Position numbers and translations under genes: made by a program | Source of the DNA: Thalassovita litoralis | GTDB lineage: Bacteria > Pseudomonadota > Alphaproteobacteria > Rhodobacterales > Rhodobacteraceae | Assembly (NCBI RefSeq): GCF_900182725.1 | Contig: NZ_FXTO01000012.1 | Coordinates: forward strand, 33,020-97,019 | DNA: 64,000 nt | Direction: 5' to 3' | The notes under the pieces: generated by a model | The model's database searches: none | What the model was told of the DNA's origin: nothing | Seen by the model: the letters and a program-made list of their open reading frames with translations, nothing else | In this document: piece by piece, positions 8,269 to 16,082 of the stretch | How positions within the stretch are numbered: the stretch's first letter is position 1 | Layout: each line of letters begins with the position of its first letter

Positions 8269-8631
8269 ATGACGATGACCCAACAACAACTTACCACTAT
8301 TGCCCAGCGACACACCGGTTTTGACACTCTGGAGACCCAGAATTCAGACCATCTGGACTTCGGCGACATCGCAGTGTGGCAACTCGAAGCGGCATTAAAA
8401 GATGCCTACGATCTGGGTCGCCAAAAGGCCGAGACCAATTCAATGGCCGGCCTATACGAACAGGCTGCTGATCTGATGGCCGCGATGGCCGGTGAAATTG
8501 AAGCCGCCGCCGACGCCGCTCGCAACGGTGAGGCGAACCTTGCGATCGGCACCGCAGTACCTTGTGAAGAGGGTATTCAACGGGTGTTGAAACTCATCCA
8601 AGCGGCGGCTCTATTGAGGCCAAAGGTGTGA
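8269..8631 (+). CDS. DUF6900-like small protein
   Basis: A protein of about 120 residues. The segment LETQNSDHLDFGDIAVWQLE, followed by a helix ending in DAYDLGRQ, resembles the DUF6900 family of small phage- and plasmid-linked proteins. The rest is helical and Ala-rich. GAGGA at 8261-8265 lies just before the ATG at 8269; a second in-frame ATG at 8275 has better spacing. It lies 70 bases after the methylase and is followed by a strong hairpin. Function unknown. Confidence 0.55.
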   Translation: MTMTQQQLTTIAQRHTGFDTLETQNSDHLDFGDIAVWQLEAALKDAYDLGRQKAETNSMAGLYEQAADLMAAMAGEIEAAADAARNGEANLAIGTAVPCEEGIQRVLKLIQAAALLRPKV

Positions 8632-8642
8632 TTGATCAACCG

Positions 8643-8677
8643 GGTCCTGCGAACGACCTCAATTCGTCCGCAGGACC
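8643..8677 (+). terminator. Strong hairpin after the DUF6900-like gene
   Basis: GGTCCTGCG (8643-8651) pairs with CGCAGGACC (8669-8677), and the inner ACGA/TCGT extends the stem past one mismatch each side. It starts 12 bases after the stop. There is no T run, so it may be a Rho-dependent or processing signal instead of a classical terminator. Confidence 0.45.
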
Positions 8678-9005
8678 AAAACTCGTCTGCTGCAAACATG
8701 TCTGTCAATCACTGCAAACTTTGCCGCCCGCTATCACCGCCCGCTATCAGCAAATCTCCCCTCCCGTTCTGGGCTGATTTAGCGGTGTTTTTGCGATTGC
8801 GCGGTTTTCCACAGCATTCTGCGCCAAATTGGCTTTCTTCCACAACTTATTGCGGTTATCCCCAAAATTTAGCTTTACATATCTGGCACGAGGCATGCAC
8901 CATATCTGGTAAGGAGCGGGTAAATATCCCCTTCCTCTAGAGCAGGCACCTAGCAATTGGGGCGGTTTTCGGACCCGAACGCTACGTAGTAAAAAGAGGT
9001 GACGC
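8678..9005. other. Gene-free stretch, probable right border of the phage remnant
   Basis: No convincing gene. CCGCCCGCTATCA is repeated in perfect tandem (8724-8736 and 8737-8749). The composition becomes AT-richer towards 8870 and the stretch ends in AAAGAGGTG, the ribosome binding site of the next gene. The promoter of the YbjN-proC operon should lie here. No attachment site duplication matching the left border was found by eye. Confidence 0.45.
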
Positions 9006-9506
9006 ATGGCCTTGTCCGAGCAGTTCTTGCAAGAAGACCTTCACCCGATTGATCTGGTGGAGCATATCGCCGAACACCACGACTGGGAATTTGACCGCAT
9101 CGCTGACGATCAGATCGCGATGGCCGTCGAAGGACAGTGGCGCACCTATTCCATCACGCTGGCGTGGTCGGATTATGATGAAACCCTACGCCTGATTTGC
9201 AGCTTTGAAATGGAACCGCCAAAGGACCGGCTGCCCGCGCTATATCACACGCTGAACGTTGTAAACGATCAGTGCTGGGCCGGGTCTTTTACCTTCTGGG
9301 AAGAACCGCAACTGATGGTGTTCCGCTATGGCTTGATCCTGGCGGGTGGGCAGGTTGCCAGCCCCGATCAGGTGGATACCATGATCAATGCCGCAGTTCT
9401 AAGCTGTGAACGCTATTATCCGGCGCTGCAACTGGTGGTCTGGGGTAACCGGACACCCGAAGATGCGCTTCAGGTCGCCATTGCAGAGGCTTACGGGCGC
9501 GCGTAA
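9006..9506 (+). CDS. YbjN-domain protein
   Basis: A 166-residue YbjN-type protein (EHHDWEFDRIADDQIAMAVEG near residues 22-42; YHTLNVVNDQCWAGSFTFW in the middle). The fold resembles type III secretion chaperones; the biochemical role in alphaproteobacteria is not established. A good ribosome binding site (AAAGAGGTG) precedes the ATG at 9006. It is followed by proC after 42 bases, a pairing common in Rhodobacteraceae. Confidence 0.8.
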   Translation: MALSEQFLQEDLHPIDLVEHIAEHHDWEFDRIADDQIAMAVEGQWRTYSITLAWSDYDETLRLICSFEMEPPKDRLPALYHTLNVVNDQCWAGSFTFWEEPQLMVFRYGLILAGGQVASPDQVDTMINAAVLSCERYYPALQLVVWGNRTPEDALQVAIAEAYGRA

Positions 9507-9548
9507 CACTTCCCCCCGAACCGAAATGAACAGGTAAGGGGGAAATTC

Positions 9549-10364
9549 ATGGATATGGATCATGTGGCCCGCGCCGGGCTGGTGCTGCTGGGGTGCGGCA
9601 AGATGGGCTCGGCCATGCTGGAGGGCTGGCTGAAACAAGGGCTGCCAGCGGCATCGGTTTATGTGATTGACCCGCACCCGTCCGATTGGGTGAAATCGAC
9701 GGGTGTACATGTCAACGCGGACCTGCCTGACGCCCCTGCAATCGTTTTGGTGGCGGTCAAGCCGCAGATGATGGGCGCGGCGCTGCCCACGCTGGCGGCG
9801 ATGGGGAACGGTGAAACGTTGTTCGTTTCCGTGGCGGCTGGCACACCGATTTCTCAGTTTGAACAGGTGCTTGGTGCACGCACCCCGATCATCCGGGCGA
9901 TGCCTAATACCCCCGCCGCCGTGGGGCGTGGCATTACCGCGATCATCGGCAACGATCACGCCAGCGCCGGGCAAATGGATCTGGCGCAGCTTTTGCTGTC
10001 TGCCGTTGGGCAGGTGGTGCGGCTGGACGATGAAAGCCAGATGGATGCTGTAACAGGCGTGTCCGGGTCCGGTCCGGCCTATGTGTTCCACTTGATCGAA
10101 ACCTTGGCTGCCGCCGGGCAGGCGCAGGGGCTTTCGCCGGAACTGGCGATGCAATTGGCCAAGGCCACGGTGGCGGGCGCGGGTGCCTTGGCGGAACAGG
10201 CGGATGATAGCCCCAGCCAGTTGCGCGTGAATGTGACCTCTCCCAATGGGACCACGCAGGCCGCGCTAGAGGTCTTGATGGATGAAACCAACGGGTTTCC
10301 GGCCTTGCTGACCCGTGCAGTTGCCGCCGCAACCAACCGATCCAAGGAGTTGGCCAATGGCTGA
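9549..10364 (+). CDS. proC: Pyrroline-5-carboxylate reductase
   Basis: A 271-residue enzyme for the last step of proline synthesis: reduction of 1-pyrroline-5-carboxylate to proline with NAD(P)H in the cytosol. The Rossmann motif is LLGCGKMGSAM at residues 14-24; VKPQMM and RAMPNTPAAVG match the family, and the C-terminal signature VSGSGPAYVF followed by NVTSPNGTTQAAL is diagnostic. Length is normal. It overlaps the following gene by 8 bases. Confidence 0.95.
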   Translation: MDMDHVARAGLVLLGCGKMGSAMLEGWLKQGLPAASVYVIDPHPSDWVKSTGVHVNADLPDAPAIVLVAVKPQMMGAALPTLAAMGNGETLFVSVAAGTPISQFEQVLGARTPIIRAMPNTPAAVGRGITAIIGNDHASAGQMDLAQLLLSAVGQVVRLDDESQMDAVTGVSGSGPAYVFHLIETLAAAGQAQGLSPELAMQLAKATVAGAGALAEQADDSPSQLRVNVTSPNGTTQAALEVLMDETNGFPALLTRAVAAATNRSKELANG

Positions 10365-10695
10365 GATCAGTTTCGATGATTTCCTGAAAGTGGATATTCG
10401 CGTGGGCAAGGTTGTGCGGGCAGAACCCTATCCCGAAGCACGCAAGCCCGCGATCAAGATGTGGGTTGATTTCGGCCCCGAGATTGGCGAGCGTAAAACC
10501 AGCGCACAGGTGACAAAACACTATACGCCCGAGTCGTTGATTGGAAAAACTGTGATCGGCGTGGTGAATTTCCCGCCCCGACAGATCGGCAAGTTCATGT
10601 CCGAAGTGTTGGTTTTGGGTGTCCCCGATGCCGAAAACGAGGTGGTCCTGCTGTCCCCCGGTCAGGATGTTCCCTTGGGCGGGAGGATGTTCTGA
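10357..10695 (+). CDS. CsaA-like tRNA-binding protein
   Basis: A 112-residue single OB-fold protein of the tRNA_bind family: FLKVDIRVGKVVRAEPYPEA at the start, KTSAQVTKHYTPESLIGK in the middle and VLGVPDAENEVVLLSPGQDV at the end. It corresponds to CsaA, proposed as a secretion-linked chaperone in Bacillus, or to stand-alone tRNA-binding proteins. The ATG at 10357 lies inside the end of proC; the stop overlaps the next start (TGATG), so three genes are coupled. Confidence 0.85.
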   Translation: MAEISFDDFLKVDIRVGKVVRAEPYPEARKPAIKMWVDFGPEIGERKTSAQVTKHYTPESLIGKTVIGVVNFPPRQIGKFMSEVLVLGVPDAENEVVLLSPGQDVPLGGRMF

Positions 10696-11663
10696 TGGCG
10701 CGATCCGGTCCCCCTCGGGTATTGCTCAGCCGCCCGTTGCCGGATGCGGTGGTCGCGCGGGCGCACAGCCTGTTTGATATAGAGCTGCGCAAAAGCACCC
10801 TGCCGATGAGCGAAGCCGAGATGCGTTCGGCCCTTGCCCTGTATGATGGCGTGATGCCGACATTGGGCGATCAGTTCGGTGCAAAGATATTCGCTGAATT
10901 TGGCCGCCCGCGTTGCCGGATACTGGCGAATTTTGGCGTGGGGTATAACCATATCGACGTGCAGGCCGCCACGGATCATGGGGTGAAGGTCACAAATACC
11001 CCCGGCGCGGTCACGGATGCCACGGCAGATATTGCCCTGACCCTGATCCTGATGAGCGCCCGCCGCGCCGCCGAAGGCGAACGGCTGGTTCGGTCCGGTC
11101 AATGGGCTGGCTGGCACCCGACGCAGATGTTGGGCCTGCATGTGACGGGCCGCAAGCTGGGCATCGTTGGGATGGGCCGGATCGGGCAGGCGATTGCCCG
11201 GCGCTGTCATTTCGGATTCGGGATGGAGGTGTTTTTTCACAACCGTTCCCCCAAGGCCGTGGATTTTCCGGCAACGCAGGTCAGCAGCCTGACGGAACTG
11301 GCGGCCCAGGTGGATATTTTGGTGGTTGCCGTTCCGGGGGGCGCGGAAACCCATCATCTGATCGGGGCGGATGTGTTTGCGGCGATGCAACCCCACGCGC
11401 ATTTCATCAATATCGCGCGCGGTGATATCGTCGAGGAGATGGCCTTGGTCACAGCACTACAGACCGGGCAGATTGGCGGGGCGGGGTTGGATGTTTACGA
11501 ACATGAACCGCATGTGCCGCAGGCGCTGCGGGATATGGACAACGTGACCCTACTGCCGCATCTGGGAACGGCTGCGCTGAACGTGCGCACGGATATGGGA
11601 ATGCTGGTGCTGGACAATCTGGCCGCATTTTTTGACGGAAAACCCCTGCCAAACCCGGTATAA
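10695..11663 (+). CDS. D-2-hydroxyacid dehydrogenase (glyoxylate/hydroxypyruvate reductase type)
   Basis: A 322-residue NAD(P)-dependent D-isomer 2-hydroxyacid dehydrogenase. The nucleotide-binding loop is LGIVGMGRIGQAIARR; the catalytic Arg is in NIARGDIV, the Glu in DVYEHEPHVP and the His in LLPHLGTA. The closest functional guess is glyoxylate or hydroxypyruvate reductase; substrate cannot be fixed from sequence. It shares the TGATG junction with the CsaA-like gene. Confidence 0.88.
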   Translation: MARSGPPRVLLSRPLPDAVVARAHSLFDIELRKSTLPMSEAEMRSALALYDGVMPTLGDQFGAKIFAEFGRPRCRILANFGVGYNHIDVQAATDHGVKVTNTPGAVTDATADIALTLILMSARRAAEGERLVRSGQWAGWHPTQMLGLHVTGRKLGIVGMGRIGQAIARRCHFGFGMEVFFHNRSPKAVDFPATQVSSLTELAAQVDILVVAVPGGAETHHLIGADVFAAMQPHAHFINIARGDIVEEMALVTALQTGQIGGAGLDVYEHEPHVPQALRDMDNVTLLPHLGTAALNVRTDMGMLVLDNLAAFFDGKPLPNPV

Positions 11664-11744
11664 GTCAGGTTGACCATACGGCAACGGGGCTTGACCTGCC
11701 CCCTTGCCTTGGTTGATCTGGGGAACAAATTTCTTGGGGGTCCG

Positions 11745-12866
11745 ATGTACAAAGTCGCCATTACCGGGACCGGGGTTTTCACCCCTGCCGAAGTCATCAC
11801 CAATGACGAATTGGTGGAATCCTTCAACGCCTATGCGGATAAGTTCAACGCTGAACACGCGGATGCCATCGCGGCGGGCGATGTGACGGCGATGGAACAT
11901 TCCTCGTCCGAGTTCATCTTCAAGGCTTCGGGGATCGAACAGCGTTATGTGTTGGACAAAACGGGCGTGCTGGACCCAAACCGGATGTATCCGCATTTCC
12001 GCCAGCGCAGCGATGATGAAAACGGCATCATGACCGAAATCGCACTGGATGCCTGTCAAACAGCGCTGGCGCAGGCCGGGCGCACGGGCGCAGACGTGGA
12101 TTTGGTGATCTGTGCCGCGTCCAATATGGAACGCGCCTATCCCGCCGTGGCGATTGAAATCCAGAATGGCTTGGGTGCCGGTGGCTTTGCCTTTGATATG
12201 AATGTGGCCTGTTCGTCTGCCACGTTCGGGATTCAGGCGGCGGCGGATATGATCCGCTCGGGGTCTGTGCGCTGTGCCATCGTGGTAAACCCGGAAATCA
12301 CCAGCGGCCATTTGGAATGGCGGGATCGCGATTGCCATTTTATCTTTGGCGATGTGGCCACTGCCACCGTTCTGGAACGGGCCGAGGACGCCAATGGCGC
12401 GCATTTCATCGTGCATTCCACCCGCTGCGCGACCCAGTTTTCAAACAACATCCGCAATAACAACGGGTTCCTGCGCCGCAATCGTCCCGACGGGATGATT
12501 GATCGCCGGGACATGCAGTTCATGCAAAACGGGCGCAAGGTGTTCAAAGAGGTGGTGCCGATGGTTTCGGCTCATATTCTGGCGCATCTTGGGGATGCTG
12601 GGGTACAGCCGGAACAGTTGCGCCGCATGTGGCTGCATCAGGCGAATAAGGCCATGAATGATTTCGTGGGGCGCAAGGTGCTGGGGCGCGAACCTGCACC
12701 GGGCGAACAGCCGAATATCCTTCAGGATTATGCCAACACTTCCTCGGCGGGGTCGATCATCGCGTTTTCGAAATATTCCGACGACATGCAGCCGGGGGAT
12801 TGGGGGGTTATCTGCTCCTTTGGCGCGGGCTATTCGGTTGGTTCGGTGTTGGTGGAACGCGCCTGA
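11745..12866 (+). CDS. FabH-like beta-ketoacyl-ACP synthase III
   Basis: A 373-residue thiolase-fold condensing enzyme. The catalytic triad of the FabH family is present: Cys in NVACSSATFGIQ, His in WLHQANKAMND, Asn in YANTSSAGSII. It is longer than E. coli FabH (about 317) because of an insert near residues 25-80, so it is a side branch and may not be the main fatty-acid initiator. The ATG at 11745 begins the standard YKVAITGTGVFTP strand. Substrate unknown. Confidence 0.85.
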   Translation: MYKVAITGTGVFTPAEVITNDELVESFNAYADKFNAEHADAIAAGDVTAMEHSSSEFIFKASGIEQRYVLDKTGVLDPNRMYPHFRQRSDDENGIMTEIALDACQTALAQAGRTGADVDLVICAASNMERAYPAVAIEIQNGLGAGGFAFDMNVACSSATFGIQAAADMIRSGSVRCAIVVNPEITSGHLEWRDRDCHFIFGDVATATVLERAEDANGAHFIVHSTRCATQFSNNIRNNNGFLRRNRPDGMIDRRDMQFMQNGRKVFKEVVPMVSAHILAHLGDAGVQPEQLRRMWLHQANKAMNDFVGRKVLGREPAPGEQPNILQDYANTSSAGSIIAFSKYSDDMQPGDWGVICSFGAGYSVGSVLVERA

Positions 12867-12892
12867 CGTGCCGGGCATTGGGCAGGGTGGAT

Positions 12893-12956
12893 TTCATCTT
12901 GCCCAAAATACTCGGGGTTGAATTGGCCGCAGGCCAAGAAGGGGCAAAGCCCCTTT
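12893..12956 (+). repeat. Intergenic repeat element with terminator-like hairpins
   Basis: Bases 12893-12913 recur exactly, inverted, at 44913-44933. The element continues with TTGGCC-gca-GGCCAA (12922-12936) and AAGGGGC-aaa-GCCCCTT (12939-12955), the latter a plausible terminator for the FabH-like gene. Confidence 0.6.
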
Positions 12957-13012
12957 GCCCTTTCCAAAGATACGGAATGATGCCGCCGCTTGGTGGGTTA
13001 TGAAAGGCTGAT

Positions 13013-13453
13013 ATGCTTATGGGCATGTTTGCTTATATCAGCCTTTTCGCGGCGGCCTTTGCTGCTGCAACCTTGCTGCCCATGCAGTCCGAGGCGTTGC
13101 TGGCGTATCGTCTGACTGACCCGGCCCTGTCAGCCTGGGCGCTGATTGGCATGGCAACCTTGGGCAACGTACTGGGGTCCGTTGTAAGCTGGGTATGCGG
13201 GCGTTTCTTGCGGCGGTATCAGGATCGCCGGTGGTTTCCGGTTTCTGCTGCACAGTTGCAACGGGCCGAGCAACGCTATCATCGCTATGGGCGCTGGAGC
13301 TTATTGGCAAGTTGGGTGCCGATTATCGGTGATCCTCTGACCGTGGTGGCCGGATTGATGAGGGAACCAATCTGGAGCTTCATGATGATCGTCACTTGTG
13401 CGAAATTTCTGCGCTATTTGGCAATTGCCGCTGTGACGCTGGCTTGGCTTTGA
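13013..13453 (+). CDS. YqaA-family inner-membrane protein (DedA/SNARE-associated type)
   Basis: A 146-residue membrane protein. The pattern ATLLPMQSEALLAYRL followed by ATLGNVLGSVVSWVCGR and then SWVPIIGDPLTVVAGLMR is that of the YqaA branch of the DedA superfamily, with about four hydrophobic segments. DedA proteins act in membrane lipid flipping and envelope homeostasis; YqaA itself is uncharacterised. Possible ATG starts are 13013, 13019 and 13025. It stands alone between two intergenic stretches. Confidence 0.82.
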   Translation: MLMGMFAYISLFAAAFAAATLLPMQSEALLAYRLTDPALSAWALIGMATLGNVLGSVVSWVCGRFLRRYQDRRWFPVSAAQLQRAEQRYHRYGRWSLLASWVPIIGDPLTVVAGLMREPIWSFMMIVTCAKFLRYLAIAAVTLAWL

Positions 13454-13791
13454 CGCCGATCTTTGTCGGTTTTTTGACCGGGCGTCGCATATCGGTCAGA
13501 AAACTGCCTTGTTTCAGCTTGGGTATTTTTACTGTGCTGATGTCGGTTTTTCTGCGGGGGGTAGCACGGTTTGGGTGGTGTTAACCATTTGTTAACTGAG
13601 GACTTGTCGCGGTGGTTAACCTTTGTGTTCCTTAAAAGGTGTGTCGTTCTAATTTGCTTCGCCTTTGCCTCAAAATGGTCGAAGTCGAACCTGAAAAACG
13701 ACACTCTCGGCGGGCAGTCTGCATGGTGTTGAGAAAGAGTATATGAATCAGGTTCCGGTGGGGCGCGGGTCTGACCGGGAAAGGGTATAAG
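13454..13791. other. Promoter region of the sensor kinase
   Basis: No gene is seen. It holds the CtrA-type site at 13581-13595, a further GGTTAACC half site at 13614-13621 and a run of GGGAAAGGGTATAAG just before the kinase start. Confidence 0.55.
13581..13595 (+). promoter_or_regulatory. CtrA-type binding site
   Basis: TTAACCATTTGTTAA is an exact match to the alphaproteobacterial CtrA consensus TTAA-N7-TTAA. It lies about 200 bases upstream of the histidine kinase start at 13792. A second TTAACC half site is 33 bases downstream. Confidence 0.65.
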
Positions 13792-15126
13792 ATGTCAGGT
13801 GTGACGGGTGTCAGTGTGGATGTGGCAGATGGAGCAGTGCAAGCGGCTTCGGTCCTGCCAGTCGGGCTGACGCCGTTTCACGGGGTACTGTTGCTGTTTG
13901 TCGCGGTTCTGTCGGTTCGCGCCTTTGTTCAGCCGCGCCCCTTTGTTGCCGCCAGCCAACAACAGCCCGCTAAGCGAAAGCGCAAGGTCCGCGGCGGATT
14001 GCGTGGGGCTGTGCAAATGCTGACAGGTCACAGCCAACCGCAATTGCCTGCACCCAAAGCTGAACCGCAATCCCATAAGTTGCTGGAGGTGGCTTTTACG
14101 GCGCTGCTGGACGAGGTCTTTGTGTTCGATCCTGAAACCAGCCGTGTGTCCTTTCTGAACGCGCGGGCCGAGGCGCGGGTTGCTGGCTTGGGATTGAAAA
14201 AAAACCGTGTGCGGTTTCCAGATTTGTTGCCTGCGGCAAACCGGGCGGCGGTGACTGGCGCCATTCGCAACCTGCGCCACAGTGCGTTGGATTCGGTTGT
14301 GTTCGAGTTGACCAGCGCCGGGGCGCCGCTGGAGTTGACGTTGAAGCTAATCCGCGAGGATGGTGCGGATGATTGTTTCATGGCGGTGCTGCGTGACATT
14401 TCCGGTCGTGTCAGCGAAGCAAGGGCACAATCAGATTATGTTGCAACGCTAAGCCATGAAATGCGGACCCCGCTGACCTCGATCAAGGGGGCGATGGATT
14501 TGATCGCGTCAGGACAGATGGGGGTATTAAGCGGGAATGCCGCCGCGACGCTGGGTGTGGCACAACGAAATGTGGACCGGCTATTGCGGTTGACTAACGA
14601 CATTCTGGATCTGGAAAAGCTGGATGCCGGTAAGATGCGATGCGACTTTGAAGAAGTGCGCATGGGTCTGTTGGTCAAGGGCGCAATCGAAGAAATTCAG
14701 GACTATGCCCGCAAATTTGACGTGTCGATCCGCGCGGAAATGCGGTGTCAGGATTGCCGGACCTATGCCGATCCCATGCGTTTGTCGCAGGTCATGGCGA
14801 ATTTGCTGTCCAATGCGATCAAGTTTTCCCAACCTCAGACCGAGGTTTGTGCATCGGTTTGTGAAATGGATGGAAATATTCGCGTTTCGGTGGTTGACCA
14901 CGGTCCGGGTATCCCAGAAAACATACAAGCGGATTTGTTTATGCCCTATTCTCAGGGGCCGCAGGTGCAACGCAAGGTTGCCAGTACTGGGTTGGGGTTA
15001 AGCATTGCCAAAAAGATTGTCGAAGCGCATGGCGGTTCGATCGGATTTGAATCCGAGCCAGGGCAGGGGGCGACGTTTTATTTTGAGCTGCCCAAAGCTG
15101 GCTTTACGGGTGATGTTGCTGCCTGA
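13792..15126 (+). CDS. PAS-domain sensor histidine kinase
   Basis: A 444-residue kinase with one N-terminal membrane segment (about residues 27-45), a PAS-like region (about 95-200), HisKA with the phospho-acceptor His in ATLSHEMRTPLTSIKGAM, and an HATPase domain with N box NLLSNAIKFS, G1 box DHGPGIP and G2 box GLGLSIAKKIV. It has no receiver domain, so phosphate would pass to the single receiver 100 bases downstream or to the divergent HPt and receiver proteins nearby. A CtrA-type site in its promoter suggests cell-cycle or motility control, as for many roseobacterial signalling genes. Confidence 0.9.
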   Translation: MSGVTGVSVDVADGAVQAASVLPVGLTPFHGVLLLFVAVLSVRAFVQPRPFVAASQQQPAKRKRKVRGGLRGAVQMLTGHSQPQLPAPKAEPQSHKLLEVAFTALLDEVFVFDPETSRVSFLNARAEARVAGLGLKKNRVRFPDLLPAANRAAVTGAIRNLRHSALDSVVFELTSAGAPLELTLKLIREDGADDCFMAVLRDISGRVSEARAQSDYVATLSHEMRTPLTSIKGAMDLIASGQMGVLSGNAAATLGVAQRNVDRLLRLTNDILDLEKLDAGKMRCDFEEVRMGLLVKGAIEEIQDYARKFDVSIRAEMRCQDCRTYADPMRLSQVMANLLSNAIKFSQPQTEVCASVCEMDGNIRVSVVDHGPGIPENIQADLFMPYSQGPQVQRKVASTGLGLSIAKKIVEAHGGSIGFESEPGQGATFYFELPKAGFTGDVAA

Positions 15127-15230
15127 TCCTTCACAAGGGACGGGCTGCGAAAAATAATTCAGGGCTGCGATTGTGCGGCAGGTCGGTCCGGTGTCGGGCG
15201 GGTTATTGGAGTTTTAGCATGGAGAGGGCG

Positions 15231-15614
15231 ATGACGGTCTTTCCCAAAGTGTTACATGTCGAAGACGACGCAGACATACGCGAGATCGCACGGCTGGCAT
15301 TGGAGGTGATCGGTGGGCTGACGGTGAAACAATGCGCAACCGGGGCCGAAGCCGTGCAGCAGGCACCCGAGGTAAAGCCGGATTTGTTGCTGCTGGATAT
15401 GTCCATGCCGGACATGAACGGGGTCGAAACGTTAAACGCCGTGCGGGCCTTGCCGGGCATGAGCGGCGTTCCAGCGATTTTCATGACGGCGCGCGCCCAG
15501 CTTCAGGAACAGACTGACCTGCTGCAAGAGGGGGCTGTGGCTGTCATATCCAAGCCATTTGACGCGATGACGCTGGCGCAAGAGATACTGGACATTTGGC
15601 AGGGGTTGGGCTGA
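15231..15614 (+). CDS. Single-domain response regulator (CheY-like)
   Basis: A 127-residue receiver with no output domain. Acidic pocket in HVEDDAD, phospho-acceptor Asp in LLLLDMSMPDMNG, Thr in FMTARA, Lys in ISKPFD. GGAGAGG lies just before the ATG at 15231, so that start is preferred to the ATG at 15219. Lying next to a kinase and an HPt protein, it probably acts as a shuttle in a phosphorelay. Confidence 0.88.
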   Translation: MTVFPKVLHVEDDADIREIARLALEVIGGLTVKQCATGAEAVQQAPEVKPDLLLLDMSMPDMNGVETLNAVRALPGMSGVPAIFMTARAQLQEQTDLLQEGAVAVISKPFDAMTLAQEILDIWQGLG

Positions 15615-15649
15615 CAGGCCACCCCGACGCCCCGACCAGCCATAAAATT

Positions 15650-15674
15650 AAGCCCCGAAATGTCGGGGCTTTTT
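15650..15674. terminator. Bidirectional rho-independent terminator
   Basis: AAGCCCCGA (15650-15658) pairs with TCGGGGCTT (15663-15671), followed by T's on the plus strand and preceded by A/T-rich bases. It separates the convergent receiver and HPt genes. Confidence 0.8.
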
Positions 15675-15707
15675 GCGTCGATCAGGCGAGAGGCAGACGG
15701 GAAACGG

Positions 15708-16079
15708 TCAGGCCGGGTAGTCGTGAACGATCAGGGCCATTTCCCCCAGCATGTCGTCCACCGCGTCCAGCGCGGCTGCCAGATGGGCTGGATTTTCCAT
15801 GTAGCGGGTCACGGCGGCTTCGGCGGCAAAGCTGAGTTCGCCCAGTTCGGGGAAGCCCATAGTGGCGGCCATGCCTGCGGTTTTGTGGGCGTAATGGCGA
15901 AACAGGTCCATCGCTTGTGCCGGGCTGGACAACAAGACGTCGGAATCCCTGACTTGTTCCATCCGTGTCAGGCGGCGTGCCAGCGTTGCAGCAAAACCGG
16001 GACGCATTTCCGCAAGTTTCGCGGCGAAGAGTTCGGCATAGGCGGCATTCCGTGCGGCCTGCATCGCAGTCATTCCCAT
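15708..16079 (-). CDS. HPt-domain phosphotransfer protein
   Basis: A 123-residue helical protein. The motif FRHYAHKTAGMAATMGFPEL contains the phospho-accepting His followed by K-x-A-G, as in histidine phosphotransfer domains. There is no kinase or receiver part, so it is a stand-alone HPt. It lies directly downstream of a receiver/GGDEF-like gene on the same strand (3-base gap), with which it probably exchanges phosphate. An alternative ATG lies 9 bases inside. Confidence 0.8.
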   Translation of the reverse strand: MGMTAMQAARNAAYAELFAAKLAEMRPGFAATLARRLTRMEQVRDSDVLLSSPAQAMDLFRHYAHKTAGMAATMGFPELGELSFAAEAAVTRYMENPAHLAAALDAVDDMLGEMALIVHDYPA

Positions 16080-16082
16080 CTG

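Noticed and set aside
8632..8940. Possible 102-residue gene after the DUF6900-like gene
   Set aside because: Starts one base after the preceding stop on TTG/ATT-type codons, runs through a strong hairpin and a tandem repeat, and has no recognisable domain.
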